Shown: positions 8,485 through 17,819, counted from the first letter of the stretch. The stretch: 64,000 nt of DNA from Chitinophagaceae bacterium (GCA_019638615.1 JAHBTL010000020.1:53415-117414); one strand, 5' to 3'. A program made the numbers and translations. Notes: generated by a model from the sequence alone, not told the origin.

Positions 8485-10404
8485 TTACTTTTTCTCTTTG
8501 TCATTGATGAGCGGCACCTTAAATACAATAGATGTTCCACCATTGTTTATGATAGTGCAGGTACCTCCAATAGCATTGAAACGTTCTTCCATGTTATGCA
8601 ATCCATTGCCATGGCTCTTATCAAGTGCCGGATTAAATCCTACACCATTATCGGTTATGGTTATGAAAAAAAAATCGTTCACTAAAAACATTATATTTAC
8701 TTCTGTAGCCTGCGAGTGTTTTACGATATTATGAAGCGCTTCTTTAACAGACAGCAAAATATTACGACGTGTTTTCCCGTTGATTGATATTTCACTGATC
8801 GCATCCGGCACCGACAGCATAATCTGTATGTTCAGAGATTCAAAATATTCTACTATGTAATGTCTTAAATAAGCAATCAGGCTGGGCAAAGCATCATTTC
8901 GTAAATTAAGCGTCCAGATGATCTCATTCATTTTTTCTATCAGCACATTGGCTGTAGCCGATATTTTTTCCAGTTCCTTTTTATCCGTTCCGCCTTCTTT
9001 GGCTTTTGCTATTTCACTTAACAGTCTGATAGATGTAAGACCCGACCCGATATCATCGTGTATTTCCTGCGAAATACGGCTGCGCTCATTTTCCCTGGTA
9101 TCAATGATGGCCTTATATTTTTCGAGCTCCTTCCTGTCATTTTCGAGCTGCAGCTTTTCCACTGCCCTTATCCGTAATATCTCTTCTGATCTTTTTCTAT
9201 AGGAAAGCGCCTTCATAAAAAAAAGCATCTCTATTACGATACCCGTCATAAAGCCCACTACTGCAATGCTGGAATGTTCAAGAAAGTGGTGCTTATAATC
9301 GCCTCTTCCGTCTATATAAAGCGCCACACCCCATGTTATTATGCCTGTTACAGAACCGATTCCTATATACCTGACCGCTTTATCATTTTTGTATTTCAGC
9401 AGGGAAAAGATCAGGTATACGAAATAGGGCACCACGATCCCTCTTATGGCATCAAAAGCAATATTCCCGATATAATTGTACCGGTTGGTATAGGTAAGGG
9501 GCAGGTTAATGATCAAAAAGATGAGCTGTGCAAATGTAATGATCCGTACATGTGTATGCAGTCCGGGCGCTATGGTCTTCAGCTTTAAGAAAGAAGACAC
9601 AAAAAGCAGGGCTAATGTGGATTCGCCCAATTGCAGCACCTGGTACCGGAAATCATAGAAAAAAAAGTAGCTGCTGCCGAACACGAAATTATTGAGCAAA
9701 CGGAGGAAAAAGTAGATAATAAAACCGAGCATGGCAAGCGCATAGTACAGGTATTCGTATTTAAAATCCTGTAAAAATACGGCAAGGGTATAAGCAAGCA
9801 TGCTGAGCATGATCCCAAGCAGCAGCAGCGTAACATATATATACAATTTGTTGGGTTGCAGGAAGTGGTCGAAAGCAAAACTGGTTTGTGCATTGGGCAG
9901 CACAATGATCGGGTCAAACTGGTGCCAGTTGTAAAAATTGATATCCGCCTCAATATAAAAGTCTTTGTATTGCCCTGCTTTTACTATAATAAAAGCATAC
10001 GGAACATGATTAAATATTGTATGAGAGAAGGAAGTGAACTGGTTGTTCAGTGCTTTCATTTTACCGATGCTGCTGTCGTATTCATACATGGTATAATGCT
10101 GTGCTCTTCCCATATACAGCCAGAAAGTATCCTGCCGGCTACTGTTGGTAGCCGACAACTTTATAAAATAGCTCGCGTCAAGCTTTCTTTTATCAAACGG
10201 GAAATTTTTGCCGGTGTAAGAAAATGTTGCCTGTGCGGCATCGTCAATGGTAGCTTTTTTGCTGTAATCTATAAAATAAGAGAGCCGCTTTAACACGGTA
10301 TCGTATTCTTTGAGTTTTCCGAGGTCAATGAAGTCAGCAGTTTGTGCGGCCACAACGCACATACACAACAGTGAGGTAACGGTTATGATAGTTCTTTTTA
10401 ACAA
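8485..10404 (-). CDS. 7TMR-DISM sensor histidine kinase (HisKA_3 type), orphan
   Basis: This 639-residue membrane kinase has a signal peptide (1-20), a periplasmic 7TMR-DISM extracellular-type domain (about 25-180), seven hydrophobic segments at about 187-398, a short coiled coil (405-440) and a cytoplasmic kinase. The dimerisation/phospho-acceptor motif is RSRISQEIHDDIGSGLTS with His449, typical of the NarX/LiaS HisKA_3 class. The ATPase has SVKEALHNIVKHS (N-box) and ITDNGVGFNP, then a GNGLHNMEER box. No response regulator gene is adjacent, so its partner must be elsewhere. Its ligand is unknown; such receptors are proposed to sense carbohydrates or small metabolites. Confidence 0.92.
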   Translation of the reverse strand: MLKRTIITVTSLLCMCVVAAQTADFIDLGKLKEYDTVLKRLSYFIDYSKKATIDDAAQATFSYTGKNFPFDKRKLDASYFIKLSATNSSRQDTFWLYMGRAQHYTMYEYDSSIGKMKALNNQFTSFSHTIFNHVPYAFIIVKAGQYKDFYIEADINFYNWHQFDPIIVLPNAQTSFAFDHFLQPNKLYIYVTLLLLGIMLSMLAYTLAVFLQDFKYEYLYYALAMLGFIIYFFLRLLNNFVFGSSYFFFYDFRYQVLQLGESTLALLFVSSFLKLKTIAPGLHTHVRIITFAQLIFLIINLPLTYTNRYNYIGNIAFDAIRGIVVPYFVYLIFSLLKYKNDKAVRYIGIGSVTGIITWGVALYIDGRGDYKHHFLEHSSIAVVGFMTGIVIEMLFFMKALSYRKRSEEILRIRAVEKLQLENDRKELEKYKAIIDTRENERSRISQEIHDDIGSGLTSIRLLSEIAKAKEGGTDKKELEKISATANVLIEKMNEIIWTLNLRNDALPSLIAYLRHYIVEYFESLNIQIMLSVPDAISEISINGKTRRNILLSVKEALHNIVKHSQATEVNIMFLVNDFFFITITDNGVGFNPALDKSHGNGLHNMEERFNAIGGTCTIINNGGTSIVFKVPLINDKEKK

Positions 10405-10497
10405 CAGCAGGTCAGTTTAATAAAAATTGGCTGCGTTGTAATTTAAGTGATTTATCTCACATTGTCCATGCTTCAGATGGGAATATAAAGTATTCAA

Positions 10498-10550
10498 AAA
10501 CCTATAAGGTTTGCCGGGTGGCATTACAGCGCTGCAAACTTTATAGGTTT
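10498..10550. repeat. Intergenic palindrome copy 1, probable terminator of the GH20 gene
   Basis: AAACCTATAAGGTTTGC (10498-10514) pairs with GCAAACTTTATAGGTTT (10534-10550) with a single G.T mismatch. A near-identical element is at 13043-13095. Both sit at the 3' ends of minus-strand genes, which suggests a dispersed hairpin used as a terminator or mRNA stabiliser. Confidence 0.7.
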
Positions 10551-10654
10551 AGCCGCTTAAGTCCAGGTGTCCGCATATTCTTTTTCTGTTTTGCTGTGTG
10601 TTCTAAAATAGCCCGACCGCTAACTAACCGGTTGGAGCATTAATCATTGAGCCT

Positions 10655-12343
10655 TTAGGGTGATAAAGGCACTTTCGCATAATTAATGCCCATATAGTCA
10701 TACCTTTTAAACTGCTTTGGCATTTTTGCTGCGAAGCGCTTCCAGCTTTTCACTGCCGCAGGCGACCACACCACTTCCGCCAGGGCGCTCATCCTCGGGA
10801 AGACCATGTATTCCACTTTTTTTGTATCCTCCATATATTCCGCCCATGCGCAGGCCTGCGCACCGATGATATGTTGCGCTTCTTCAGCCGAAAGTGTTGA
10901 AGGTATCGGCTCAAATGCATATACTTTTTTCAAAGGGATATAGCCTTCGGCAGCCAGCGGTTCCGTTTTCGGATCGCCCTGGTAAGTCCAGAAGTACAGC
11001 GACTGAATGGGCGTCATGATCACATCATGATGACTTTTTGCTGCGGCAATACCTCCCTCAATGCCCTGCCATGACATTACCGTTGCATTTGGCGCCAGCC
11101 CGCCTTCCAGTATCTCATCCCAACCGATCATTTTCCGCCCTTTGGCGTTTATAAATTTTTCCATGCGTTTTACAAAATAGCTTTGCAGCTCATGCTCATC
11201 CTTCAGGCCCAGCTCCCTGATCTTTTGCTGGATGGCTTCCGAGGCTTTCCATTGATCTTTAATTGCTTCATCGCCGCCGATATGAATGTATTCGCCGGGG
11301 AAAATATCCATTACCTCGGTCAGCACATTTTCTAAAAAATCAAAAGTGCTGTCCTTTACATTGAATATATCCGGGAATACGCCCCAATAAGTGGCTACAT
11401 CTATCTGCTTACCGGTAACGCCCAGCCATGGGTAGGCGGCAATGGCTGCCGTGGCATGACCGGGCATTTCAATTTCCGGCAGCACGGTTATAAATCTTTC
11501 TTTAGCATATTGCACAATTTCTTTTGCCTCCTCCTGTGTATAAAACCCGCCATGCGGAGTATTATCAAACCGGTGTGGCGTGTCATTGATATACCCGATC
11601 AGCGATTCCTTACGCCAGGCGCCGATTTTGGTGAGCAGGGGATACTGCTTTACCTCTATCCGCCATCCCTGGTCGTCGGTAAGATGCCAGTGAAAAGTAT
11701 TCAGCTTGTGCATCGCCATATAGTCAATATACTTTTTGATAAAATCCAGCGGCATGAAATGACGGCAGACATCTAAGTGCATACCCCTCCATGTAAAGCG
11801 CGGCTTGTCTTTGATCTCCACACCGGGTATATTCCACACTATATTTTCTACAGGTTGCGGGCTTTCGATTTCAGCAGGCAGCAACTGGAGTATGGTTTGC
11901 ATTCCGTAAAACAAACCTGCCGGCCGCGCGGCGTTTACATGAACGATGCTATCCGTTACGGAGAGCCTGTATCCTTCATCGCCTAAGGATGAATCATCCT
12001 GTATAATACTGAACAGGATTGCATTTTTTGCAGGGTGTTCATCGGCCGCTGTAACAGTTATTGTAAATCCCGCCACAGCCTGGAATTTTTGCGCCAGCAT
12101 ATTGGCTATGCGCAACGCTTCTGCATCTCCTTTATGGACAATTATTTTTGTTTCCGGGTTTACCGTAAAACGGGATTTGGTGATCTTCATGCTTTCAGGC
12201 TGTGGTATTATGCTGATGTTTTTATGCTGTGCACCTGCGTTGGTGAGCGTGAGCAAAAAAACGAAAAAGATAAAAACCCGGCAGCAATGAGCTTTGACGG
12301 AGATCATCCTGTTTCTGGTGAGTTGTAAATACATATTGTTCAT
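10655..12343 (-). CDS. Beta-N-acetylhexosaminidase, glycoside hydrolase family 20
   Basis: The 562-residue enzyme removes terminal GlcNAc or GalNAc from glycans by substrate-assisted catalysis. It has an N-terminal signal sequence with the hydrophobic core at about 22-38 (cleavage near AGAQ), a GH20b-like domain (about 45-180) and a TIM barrel from about 183. The barrel shows FHWHLTDDQGWRIEVKQYP (217-235), LPEIEMPGHATAA and the catalytic pair in YIHIGGDEA, Asp358-Glu359. The first ATG used may be later, for example at residue 13. It is separated by a 750-bp repeat-rich spacer from the nagP-like operon but shares its direction and amino-sugar theme. It likely frees GlcNAc in the periplasm. Confidence 0.95.
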   Translation of the reverse strand: MNNMYLQLTRNRMISVKAHCCRVFIFFVFLLTLTNAGAQHKNISIIPQPESMKITKSRFTVNPETKIIVHKGDAEALRIANMLAQKFQAVAGFTITVTAADEHPAKNAILFSIIQDDSSLGDEGYRLSVTDSIVHVNAARPAGLFYGMQTILQLLPAEIESPQPVENIVWNIPGVEIKDKPRFTWRGMHLDVCRHFMPLDFIKKYIDYMAMHKLNTFHWHLTDDQGWRIEVKQYPLLTKIGAWRKESLIGYINDTPHRFDNTPHGGFYTQEEAKEIVQYAKERFITVLPEIEMPGHATAAIAAYPWLGVTGKQIDVATYWGVFPDIFNVKDSTFDFLENVLTEVMDIFPGEYIHIGGDEAIKDQWKASEAIQQKIRELGLKDEHELQSYFVKRMEKFINAKGRKMIGWDEILEGGLAPNATVMSWQGIEGGIAAAKSHHDVIMTPIQSLYFWTYQGDPKTEPLAAEGYIPLKKVYAFEPIPSTLSAEEAQHIIGAQACAWAEYMEDTKKVEYMVFPRMSALAEVVWSPAAVKSWKRFAAKMPKQFKRYDYMGINYAKVPLSP

Positions 12344-12384
12344 CTGTATATTTTTTGTTTTTTTTGGTAATGCTTTTTATGGCG

Positions 12385-12437
12385 GAGGACTGCTTCGCCC
12401 GCCGCGACATTCATTTAATTCAATACAACGTGCGGGC
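12385..12437 (+). repeat. Intergenic repeat, type 2, copy 1
   Basis: Begins GAGGACTGCTTCGCCCGC and is repeated almost exactly at 12793-12845. Inverted partial copies (GCGGGAGAAGCAATCCTCG type) lie near 12750-12770 and 12970-12995. The whole spacer 12344-13093 is made of such elements and has no gene. Confidence 0.65.
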
Positions 12438-12462
12438 GGTCTCGAAATAACGAAACATACAT

Positions 12463-12636
12463 CGTCATTTCGACCAAGCCAACACGAACACTATAATTTA
12501 ATCACCGGTTCGCGAGGGAGAAATCTGCCCGGCTTTTGTGCCAATGTTGAGCATTTGTACCACTGCCCAACAGATTTCTCTCCCGCCGTAACATGCGTCT
12601 AATTCAATACAACCTGTGGACGGGATCGAAATGACG
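12463..12636 (+). repeat. Imperfect-palindrome interspersed repeat, copy 1
   Basis: The 174-bp element begins CGTCATTTCGAC and ends CGAAATGACG, with an inner pair GAGAAATCTG / CAGATTTCTC. A 172-bp relative at 19184-19355 lies inside the MITE-like element. It resembles REP/BIME-type intergenic elements; no RAYT-type transposase gene is in the window. Confidence 0.65.
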
Positions 12637-12792
12637 GTAAAAATGTTTTGGTTTTACGGCCAGCATTAAAGCAAAGTATACATTAACTCAACCTCTTGCC
12701 CGTCATTGCGATCCCGCCCGCATCAACATTTAGGTTGAATCAATGTTACAGCGGGAGAAGCAATCCTCGTGCGTGTTCATCTTTTAAACTGC

Positions 12793-12845
12793 GAGGACTG
12801 CTTCGCCCGCCGCGACATTCATTTAATTCAATACAACGTGCGGGC
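12793..12845 (+). repeat. Intergenic repeat, type 2, copy 2
   Basis: Matches 12385-12437 nearly base for base from GAGGACTGCTTCGCCCGC to GTGCGGGC. An inverted relative follows at about 12970-12995, so the two could pair as a long hairpin. Confidence 0.65.
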
Positions 12846-13042
12846 CGTCTCGTAGTGACTGCAAAAGTGTTTTGATTTTACAATCAGCACCAAAGCAAAG
12901 TATATAATGACTCAACCTCTTGCCCGTCTTTGCGATCCCGCCCGCATCAAAACCTGAGTTGAAGCAAAGTTTTGCGGACGAAGCAGTCCTCGTGCGTCTG
13001 CATCTTTGAAACTGCGAAGACTGCTTTACCTGCCGTATTCAA

Positions 13043-13095
13043 AAACCTATAAGGTTTGCCGGGCGGCACTGCAGTGCTGCAAACCTTATAGGTTT
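13043..13095. repeat. Intergenic palindrome copy 2, overlapping the stop codon of the MFS gene
   Basis: AAACCTATAAGGTTTGC (13043-13059) and GCAAACCTTATAGGTTT (13079-13095) form a perfect 17-bp stem. The distal arm overlaps the TAA stop (13094-13096) of the transporter gene. It is the twin of 10498-10550. Confidence 0.7.
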
Positions 13096-14341
13096 AGCCG
13101 CTTATCTGTCTATACCCCGATACGGAAAAATAAACGAGATATGCATAGAACGGGATCAATAACCAGTAAGCCGATTGCGGATTCACCGCATCGCTCATCA
13201 CACCATACAGCATCGGCACAACGGCACCGCCTACCACCCCCATGATCAATAACGCAGAACCTCTCCCGGTTAATTTTCCAAGTCCTTCGAGGGAAAGCGG
13301 CCAGATAGCAGGCCAGAGCAGCGCATTCCCTAAACCCAGTAGCGCAATGAACCAGACAGATGAAGCCCCCGGTATCCACACCGCGAAAAAAGTAAATACG
13401 ATCCCCAATACCGAAGAGACGAGCAACGCTTTCCGTTGGGAAATGAACCTTGGTATGGTGAAAATACCGATACAGTAGCTGACGATCATGATGAGCAAAG
13501 TATAGGTAGCAAAATATTTTGCTTCCCGGAAAGAAAGCCCTGTGTATTGCGAATAATTGATAATGGTATCAATGGCGATCACCTCCACTCCTACCGCGCA
13601 GAAAATACCGATCGCGCCCAATACGAGGTGCCTGTGCTTCCACAGGCCTTGCTTTATTTGCGAAGGCTCCCCGGGCGCGCCTTCATCATGCACATCGGGC
13701 AGGTGCGCCAGCTTAATAATAAGTCCAAGGCCAACCAGTATCGCGCTTACCACCAGGTAAGGAACAATAAGACGGGCAGACAGGTCATCCAATATCACTA
13801 CGCGCTCTGCTGCGGAAGCAGTGATCAACTGCTGCTGCACCTCATCAATTTCGTCAGGACTTTTTACAATAGCGCCCAAAAGCAGCAACGGGGCAATAGC
13901 GCCGGCCAGCTTATTACAAACACCCATAACGCTGATCCTGGAGGCGGCGCTTTCCATAGGGCCCAGGATGGTTACATAAGGATTGGCAGCCGTTTGCAAA
14001 AGTGTCAGCCCTGTTGCTTCAATGAAGAGCCCGACCAGGAAAATACCGTATGCCCTGGTAGCGGCAGCGGGAATAAAGATCAACGCGCCTGCCGCCATCA
14101 CAAAAAGCCCCAGCATCATCCCGTTCTTATATCCTGTTTGCTTTAAAATCCAGGAAGAAGGAAATGCCATTACAAAATAGCTGATATAAAAAGCAAAGGT
14201 CACGAGCATGGCTTCTTTGACCGACAATTCGCAGATGAGCTTGAAATACGGGATCAGCAGGGAGTTTACCCAGGTCACAAACCCGAATACAAAGAACAGC
14301 GACCCGATGATGATCATTGGCCCATACCTGTTAACGCCCAT
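13094..14341 (-). CDS. Sugar MFS transporter, FucP/NagP-like
   Basis: A 415-residue inner-membrane carrier with about 12 hydrophobic segments, of the FHS family of proton-sugar symporters (FucP, NagP). Supporting motifs are FGFVTWVNSLLIPYFK in helix 1, GLTLLQTAANPYVTILGP around residues 118-136 and a second-half NALLWPAIWPL segment. In amino-sugar operons of many Bacteroidota and Shewanella this family brings in N-acetylglucosamine. It lies 27 bp after the NagB-like gene, which supports that role here, but the substrate is inferred from context only. The stop codon is embedded in a palindromic repeat. Confidence 0.9.
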   Translation of the reverse strand: MGVNRYGPMIIIGSLFFVFGFVTWVNSLLIPYFKLICELSVKEAMLVTFAFYISYFVMAFPSSWILKQTGYKNGMMLGLFVMAAGALIFIPAAATRAYGIFLVGLFIEATGLTLLQTAANPYVTILGPMESAASRISVMGVCNKLAGAIAPLLLLGAIVKSPDEIDEVQQQLITASAAERVVILDDLSARLIVPYLVVSAILVGLGLIIKLAHLPDVHDEGAPGEPSQIKQGLWKHRHLVLGAIGIFCAVGVEVIAIDTIINYSQYTGLSFREAKYFATYTLLIMIVSYCIGIFTIPRFISQRKALLVSSVLGIVFTFFAVWIPGASSVWFIALLGLGNALLWPAIWPLSLEGLGKLTGRGSALLIMGVVGGAVVPMLYGVMSDAVNPQSAYWLLIPFYAYLVYFSVSGYRQISG

Positions 14342-14368
14342 CTGTTATATAATTTGAAAAAGAAATTT

Positions 14369-15298
14369 TTAATGCATTTCAATATCACAGGTTCCCAGCC
14401 CCCCGCGGTAGAAATTAAACTGCACGTTCGGATGATTCGCCAGCAGCGACATCGGAACGGCTGTATCCGCGATCTTTTTGGATATCATCAGCGTGGTCAG
14501 CCTTTGCCCGAAGGGATTATCGTGCATACCTGCATGCCAGATCGAAACCTTTTCCGCCTGCCATGTTTCCACCGGGCCTACGGTGATCGCTTTGGTAGGC
14601 ACCATCGTTATATTTCCTCCGCCGGAAGTGCGGGCATTCTGCGCAATCGTCATGGGATGCAGATCCACCACGCGGGTAGCGAGCTTACGGTATTCCGCAG
14701 GCGACGGCGGCTCGTCTTTAAAAGTGCCCTCGCGCTTGAGGGGATCGTTAAATGCCCAATGCTTTATATCTCCCTGCCCGCCCTGCATCACCGCGCAGCG
14801 CACACCGTCCCAGCTTTTGCGGTAAGCGGCTGTATCCGCTTTCGGGAAATGTAAATTTTCGTCCGGCATCACCAGCTCTTTCTTAATTCGGTTAAAGCAT
14901 AATTCCCTGTCGGCCTTTTCAAAAGAAAGCGGGTGGTCAGGAGAAACCTCTTTCCCGTCCATGAACCATTCATCCATCCCCCAGAAATGAGCGGATTTAA
15001 GTGATATCCCTAATTCATTTACCATACGGGCCACGAGCGGCAGTTGCTCGGTTGGCCCGATCGGCCCGCAAATACCTACAGGGCTGTCATCTGTAGATTG
15101 TTTCCAGGCAGTGATATATTCAAGGGCTTCGGCTACATAAAAATCCTGCAGGGTATCATACATTACAATTTTGAAACCCGGTCTTGAAAGCTGCAGCATT
15201 TTTTCCGGCGTAAGCTGCGCGGCTTCTTTTATGAGGGCAGTGTCGAGTGTGGTGTAGTCCCACCAATCCGGTGCTATAGAACTGATTTTTCTTGGCAT
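14369..15298 (-). CDS. Glucosamine-6-phosphate deaminase-like protein (NagB/RpiA superfamily)
   Basis: The 309-residue product is related to NagB, which converts glucosamine-6-phosphate to fructose-6-phosphate and ammonia. It has [15 protein letters not shown] (75-89) in the phosphate-loop region, FWGMDEW with Asp109-Glu110 at the position of the NagB catalytic Asp, and [14 protein letters not shown] (173-186) matching the G-x-G-x-D-G-H-I-A-F-N-E-P block. Here the His is one residue further from the Asp (D177, H180), so the active site differs from classical NagB. It sits between the deacetylase and transporter genes. A true deaminase or an isomerase for a related sugar are both possible. Confidence 0.82.
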   Translation of the reverse strand: MPRKISSIAPDWWDYTTLDTALIKEAAQLTPEKMLQLSRPGFKIVMYDTLQDFYVAEALEYITAWKQSTDDSPVGICGPIGPTEQLPLVARMVNELGISLKSAHFWGMDEWFMDGKEVSPDHPLSFEKADRELCFNRIKKELVMPDENLHFPKADTAAYRKSWDGVRCAVMQGGQGDIKHWAFNDPLKREGTFKDEPPSPAEYRKLATRVVDLHPMTIAQNARTSGGGNITMVPTKAITVGPVETWQAEKVSIWHAGMHDNPFGQRLTTLMISKKIADTAVPMSLLANHPNVQFNFYRGGLGTCDIEMH

Positions 15299-15345
15299 AT
15301 GATTAAATTAAAGTTGGACAAGTCTGTATTCGTTTTAAATGGCTG

Positions 15346-16128
15346 CTAAAGGTCTTTTTCGTACGCTTCATTCACCAGGTAATCGCTGCCCAGCTCCTGC
15401 AAAGGATCATCATCCGGGCCGCAGAAGCCGTAATGCAGGTGCCGCCGCCATCCTTCCGCATGTACGAATTTTCCCGACATGCGCCCCACTTCCAGAGAAG
15501 TCTCTACCATTGCCTGTAAGTAGGAGTTTAATTTCTGGCTGGTATCGAGCCAGCTCTGCTGGCTTTGGTGCGCCTTTAATGCTTCCAGCTTTGTATCCTG
15601 CACAGCGGCAGTGTTCACAAACGCTCCCGGGATGATGCGCCTGCGCAACGGGTCTCTCAATGTATGCGGCAGGGCATGGTAGATCGTGCAGTCATAAGTG
15701 GCAGCATCCCGTGCCGGCGTTGAATGAAAATTGACCATGCCTCGTGCAAAGCAGGCGCTCACCGCTAACCGGCAGGTATTGGTATGGTCTTCCATATAGT
15801 CACTGGGAGAATGCGTTAACACGATCGCCGGCTTTACTTCTCTTATAACTGCCGCCAGCCTGCGCAGTGTTTTCTCCTCATAAAATATCTCGATATCATT
15901 GCAAAACGGCGGGTGAAAATGTGCACCCAGTATTTCCGCAGAACGTTGCGCTTCCTTCAGCCGGATAGCTTTTATCGTTTCGGTATCGTGTTCAGTTGTA
16001 CCCACACTGCCTGAGGCAAGATTGATACAATGAATATCATATCCCTGTTTTTTTAACAGCAGCAGCGTACCTGCCATCATCAATTCTATATCATCAGGAT
16101 GTGCGGCAATCGCGATCGCTCTTTTCAT
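15346..16128 (-). CDS. PIG-L/LmbE family N-acetylglucosaminyl deacetylase
   Basis: These zinc enzymes remove the acetyl group from GlcNAc-containing compounds (bacillithiol BshB, GPI PIG-L, archaeal chitobiose deacetylase). The 260-residue protein opens MKRAIAIAAHPDDIELM, with the zinc/catalytic block AHPDD at 9-13. A second block, THSPSDYMEDHTNTCRLA, carries the later His ligand. No classical NagA-type deacetylase is encoded nearby, so this protein may do that step in the pathway. It is 47 bp upstream of the NagB-like gene in the same direction. Confidence 0.9.
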   Translation of the reverse strand: MKRAIAIAAHPDDIELMMAGTLLLLKKQGYDIHCINLASGSVGTTEHDTETIKAIRLKEAQRSAEILGAHFHPPFCNDIEIFYEEKTLRRLAAVIREVKPAIVLTHSPSDYMEDHTNTCRLAVSACFARGMVNFHSTPARDAATYDCTIYHALPHTLRDPLRRRIIPGAFVNTAAVQDTKLEALKAHQSQQSWLDTSQKLNSYLQAMVETSLEVGRMSGKFVHAEGWRRHLHYGFCGPDDDPLQELGSDYLVNEAYEKDL

Positions 16129-16153
16129 GTTGAATTTATTTTATCTTTTTTTA

Positions 16154-16209
16154 AACCATTAAGAAATTAAGTGAATTAAGTCTTAATGTTCCTTAATGCC
16201 TTAATGGTT
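16154..16209. repeat. Intergenic imperfect hairpin
   Basis: AACCATTAAG and CTTAATGGTT pair around an A/T-rich interior of further TTAAT/ATTAA blocks. It fills the 130-bp gap between the NagX-like and PIG-L genes and resembles the short dispersed hairpins common in Bacteroidota spacers. Confidence 0.55.
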
Positions 16210-16258
16210 CACCTTCTTCTCGTCCGGACAAGCATTGAATAGTCCTGAATTTCCCATA

Positions 16259-17554
16259 CTATACTCTAATATAAATTTTCTTTTTATTCAGCCAGTACCC
16301 TATCAGCCATAGGAACAGCACGATGCATACAGCATACAACAAAGACCCGTTCTCCGGAGGTCCCGGCATACGGCTGCATATATTTTCATAAAACCATTCA
16401 AGCGGGCTGACGTAATTAATATGACCGCTATCGTCCATACCGGCACGGATGCGTATAAAGCCAAACAGTCCGCCCATCAATTCGCTCAGCGCATAAATAA
16501 ACAGGGCGTTCTTTCCGAACACATTAAAGAAGCTGGTCCACCACCCTCTTTTGTTGTTGGCTTCGATAAAAAAGATCAGTGTGCTCAGCAACAGTGTAGC
16601 AAAACCCGCTGTCAGCAGCACAAATGAGCTGCTTTGTATTTTTTTATTAACAGGGAAGAACAGGCTCCAGATATATCCTGCTACCAACAGGGCCACCGCC
16701 GCAACAAATAATACGGAGATGGTCTCATAAAGCGAAGAAGCCCCGCTACCAACACCATCTTCCCCTCCTGTTTTTTGTCCTCTTTCCCGTATATAGTCTC
16801 CTGCAATAAAACCAAACAGCACGGTTACCGTCGCGGTAACCGTGCTTACGATGCCTTCGTTCTCAAACGCAACCCCATCGCCGTGATACACATGCGCCGC
16901 ACCAAACACGTTCAGATCTATATTTTTCCCGAACCATCCGTCAAAGCTATATGGATCAGCAGGGTTCATGGCAATACATACGATCCAGTACACCAAAAGC
17001 GTAAGCATGCCAATGATGGCCGTGGTACGGGCATTGGTATAGTACACCACTATCGAAGCAAGAAAATAACACAAGGCAATACGTTGCAACGTACCTGATA
17101 TACGTATGCCGTGTAACACGCCATTACTATCTGTCCATTCCCAGCCCCTGAAGACCAGCCCGCCGTTCACCCGGTGAAAGAACGGGAACCAATTCAAAAA
17201 GGTGCCGATAAGAAAGATCAGAACCGTTCTTGTAATGATCTTCTTCCAGAAAGCCGTATCACCGCCTGTACGCAGGCGCGGCATTACAAATGCCATGGCA
17301 TTGCCCACTGCAAAAAGAAAAAAAGGGAATACCAGGTCGGTGGGCGTAAGCCCATGCCAGGATGCATGCTCCAGCGGAGGATAGATATGATCCCATGTGC
17401 CGGGGTTGTTCACCAGAATCATAAAGGCAACGGTCGCTCCCCTGAAAACATCGAGAGAGAAAAAACGCTGACCCGCTGTATTTTGACCCCCAGTTGATGA
17501 AGATGCCTTGGCTATGGTATGTTCTGTCGTTTCCTTTTTCATCTGCCTGTTCAT
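16259..17554 (-). CDS. NagX-like transmembrane acyltransferase (DUF5009/HGSNAT-like)
   Basis: A 431-residue multi-pass membrane protein of the family that includes lysosomal heparan-alpha-glucosaminide N-acetyltransferase and the bacterial NagX found in GlcNAc gene clusters. Visible marks are RFFSLDVFRGATVAFMILVNN at about 30-50, then HASWHGLTPTDLVFPFFLF with the family's conserved His region, and about ten hydrophobic segments. It is first in the minus-strand amino-sugar gene set and probably handles amino sugars at the inner membrane. The exact reaction of NagX proteins is unsettled. The start could be the ATG at 17554 or residue 5 (MKKE). A palindromic repeat lies about 100 bp upstream. 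Confidence 0.88.
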   Translation of the reverse strand: MNRQMKKETTEHTIAKASSSTGGQNTAGQRFFSLDVFRGATVAFMILVNNPGTWDHIYPPLEHASWHGLTPTDLVFPFFLFAVGNAMAFVMPRLRTGGDTAFWKKIITRTVLIFLIGTFLNWFPFFHRVNGGLVFRGWEWTDSNGVLHGIRISGTLQRIALCYFLASIVVYYTNARTTAIIGMLTLLVYWIVCIAMNPADPYSFDGWFGKNIDLNVFGAAHVYHGDGVAFENEGIVSTVTATVTVLFGFIAGDYIRERGQKTGGEDGVGSGASSLYETISVLFVAAVALLVAGYIWSLFFPVNKKIQSSSFVLLTAGFATLLLSTLIFFIEANNKRGWWTSFFNVFGKNALFIYALSELMGGLFGFIRIRAGMDDSGHINYVSPLEWFYENICSRMPGPPENGSLLYAVCIVLFLWLIGYWLNKKKIYIRV

Positions 17555-17655
17555 AAATTTACTGCCACTTCACCACTACTGACACCTGATATCCCGGGTT
17601 CTGTACCACCTGCGGATGCCGGTCAATCACCGGATGTATATCTGCCAGTGTTATT

Positions 17656-17742
17656 ATTGCTCCATAAAATTAAAATGCTGCTAAAACCTGCTATTCGCAT
17701 TTTGCGTTTATAAACACATAAAATGCGTCAATTTTGGAAAAG
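17656..17742 (-). repeat. Palindromic R repeat, copy A (upstream of the NagX-like gene)
   Basis: An 87-bp element with a nested palindrome: CGCATTTT (17696-17703), GTTTATAAAC (17706-17715) and AAAATGCG (17720-17727). Related copies are at 18478, 30768 and 33450. It lies upstream of the NagX-like operon and marks the left end of the toxin-antitoxin module. It may be an operator or a recombination site. Confidence 0.75.
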
Positions 17743-17811
17743 AATATCTGCATTTATATCATTACGCAAAAACTGCAACCTATACACCGGTAAAGTACTT
17801 ATGATTTTTAT

Positions 17812-17819
17812 TATATTTG
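17812..17819 (+). promoter_or_regulatory. -7 box of the toxin-antitoxin operon
   Basis: TATATTTG matches TAnnTTTG and ends 17 nt before the ATG at 17837, giving a short-leader promoter for the antitoxin gene. Confidence 0.5.

Noticed and set aside
8367-8507. 46-codon ORF after the Rpn-type gene (MYQTFQSLKNEIPN...)
   Set aside because: It overlaps the convergent kinase gene's 3' end, has no known motif and lies in a region containing a remnant repeat.
17696-17727. R repeat palindrome as an integron attC site
   Set aside because: The repeats bracket single-module cargo, but the RYYYAAC/GTTRRRY boxes of attC are absent and no integrase is in the window.
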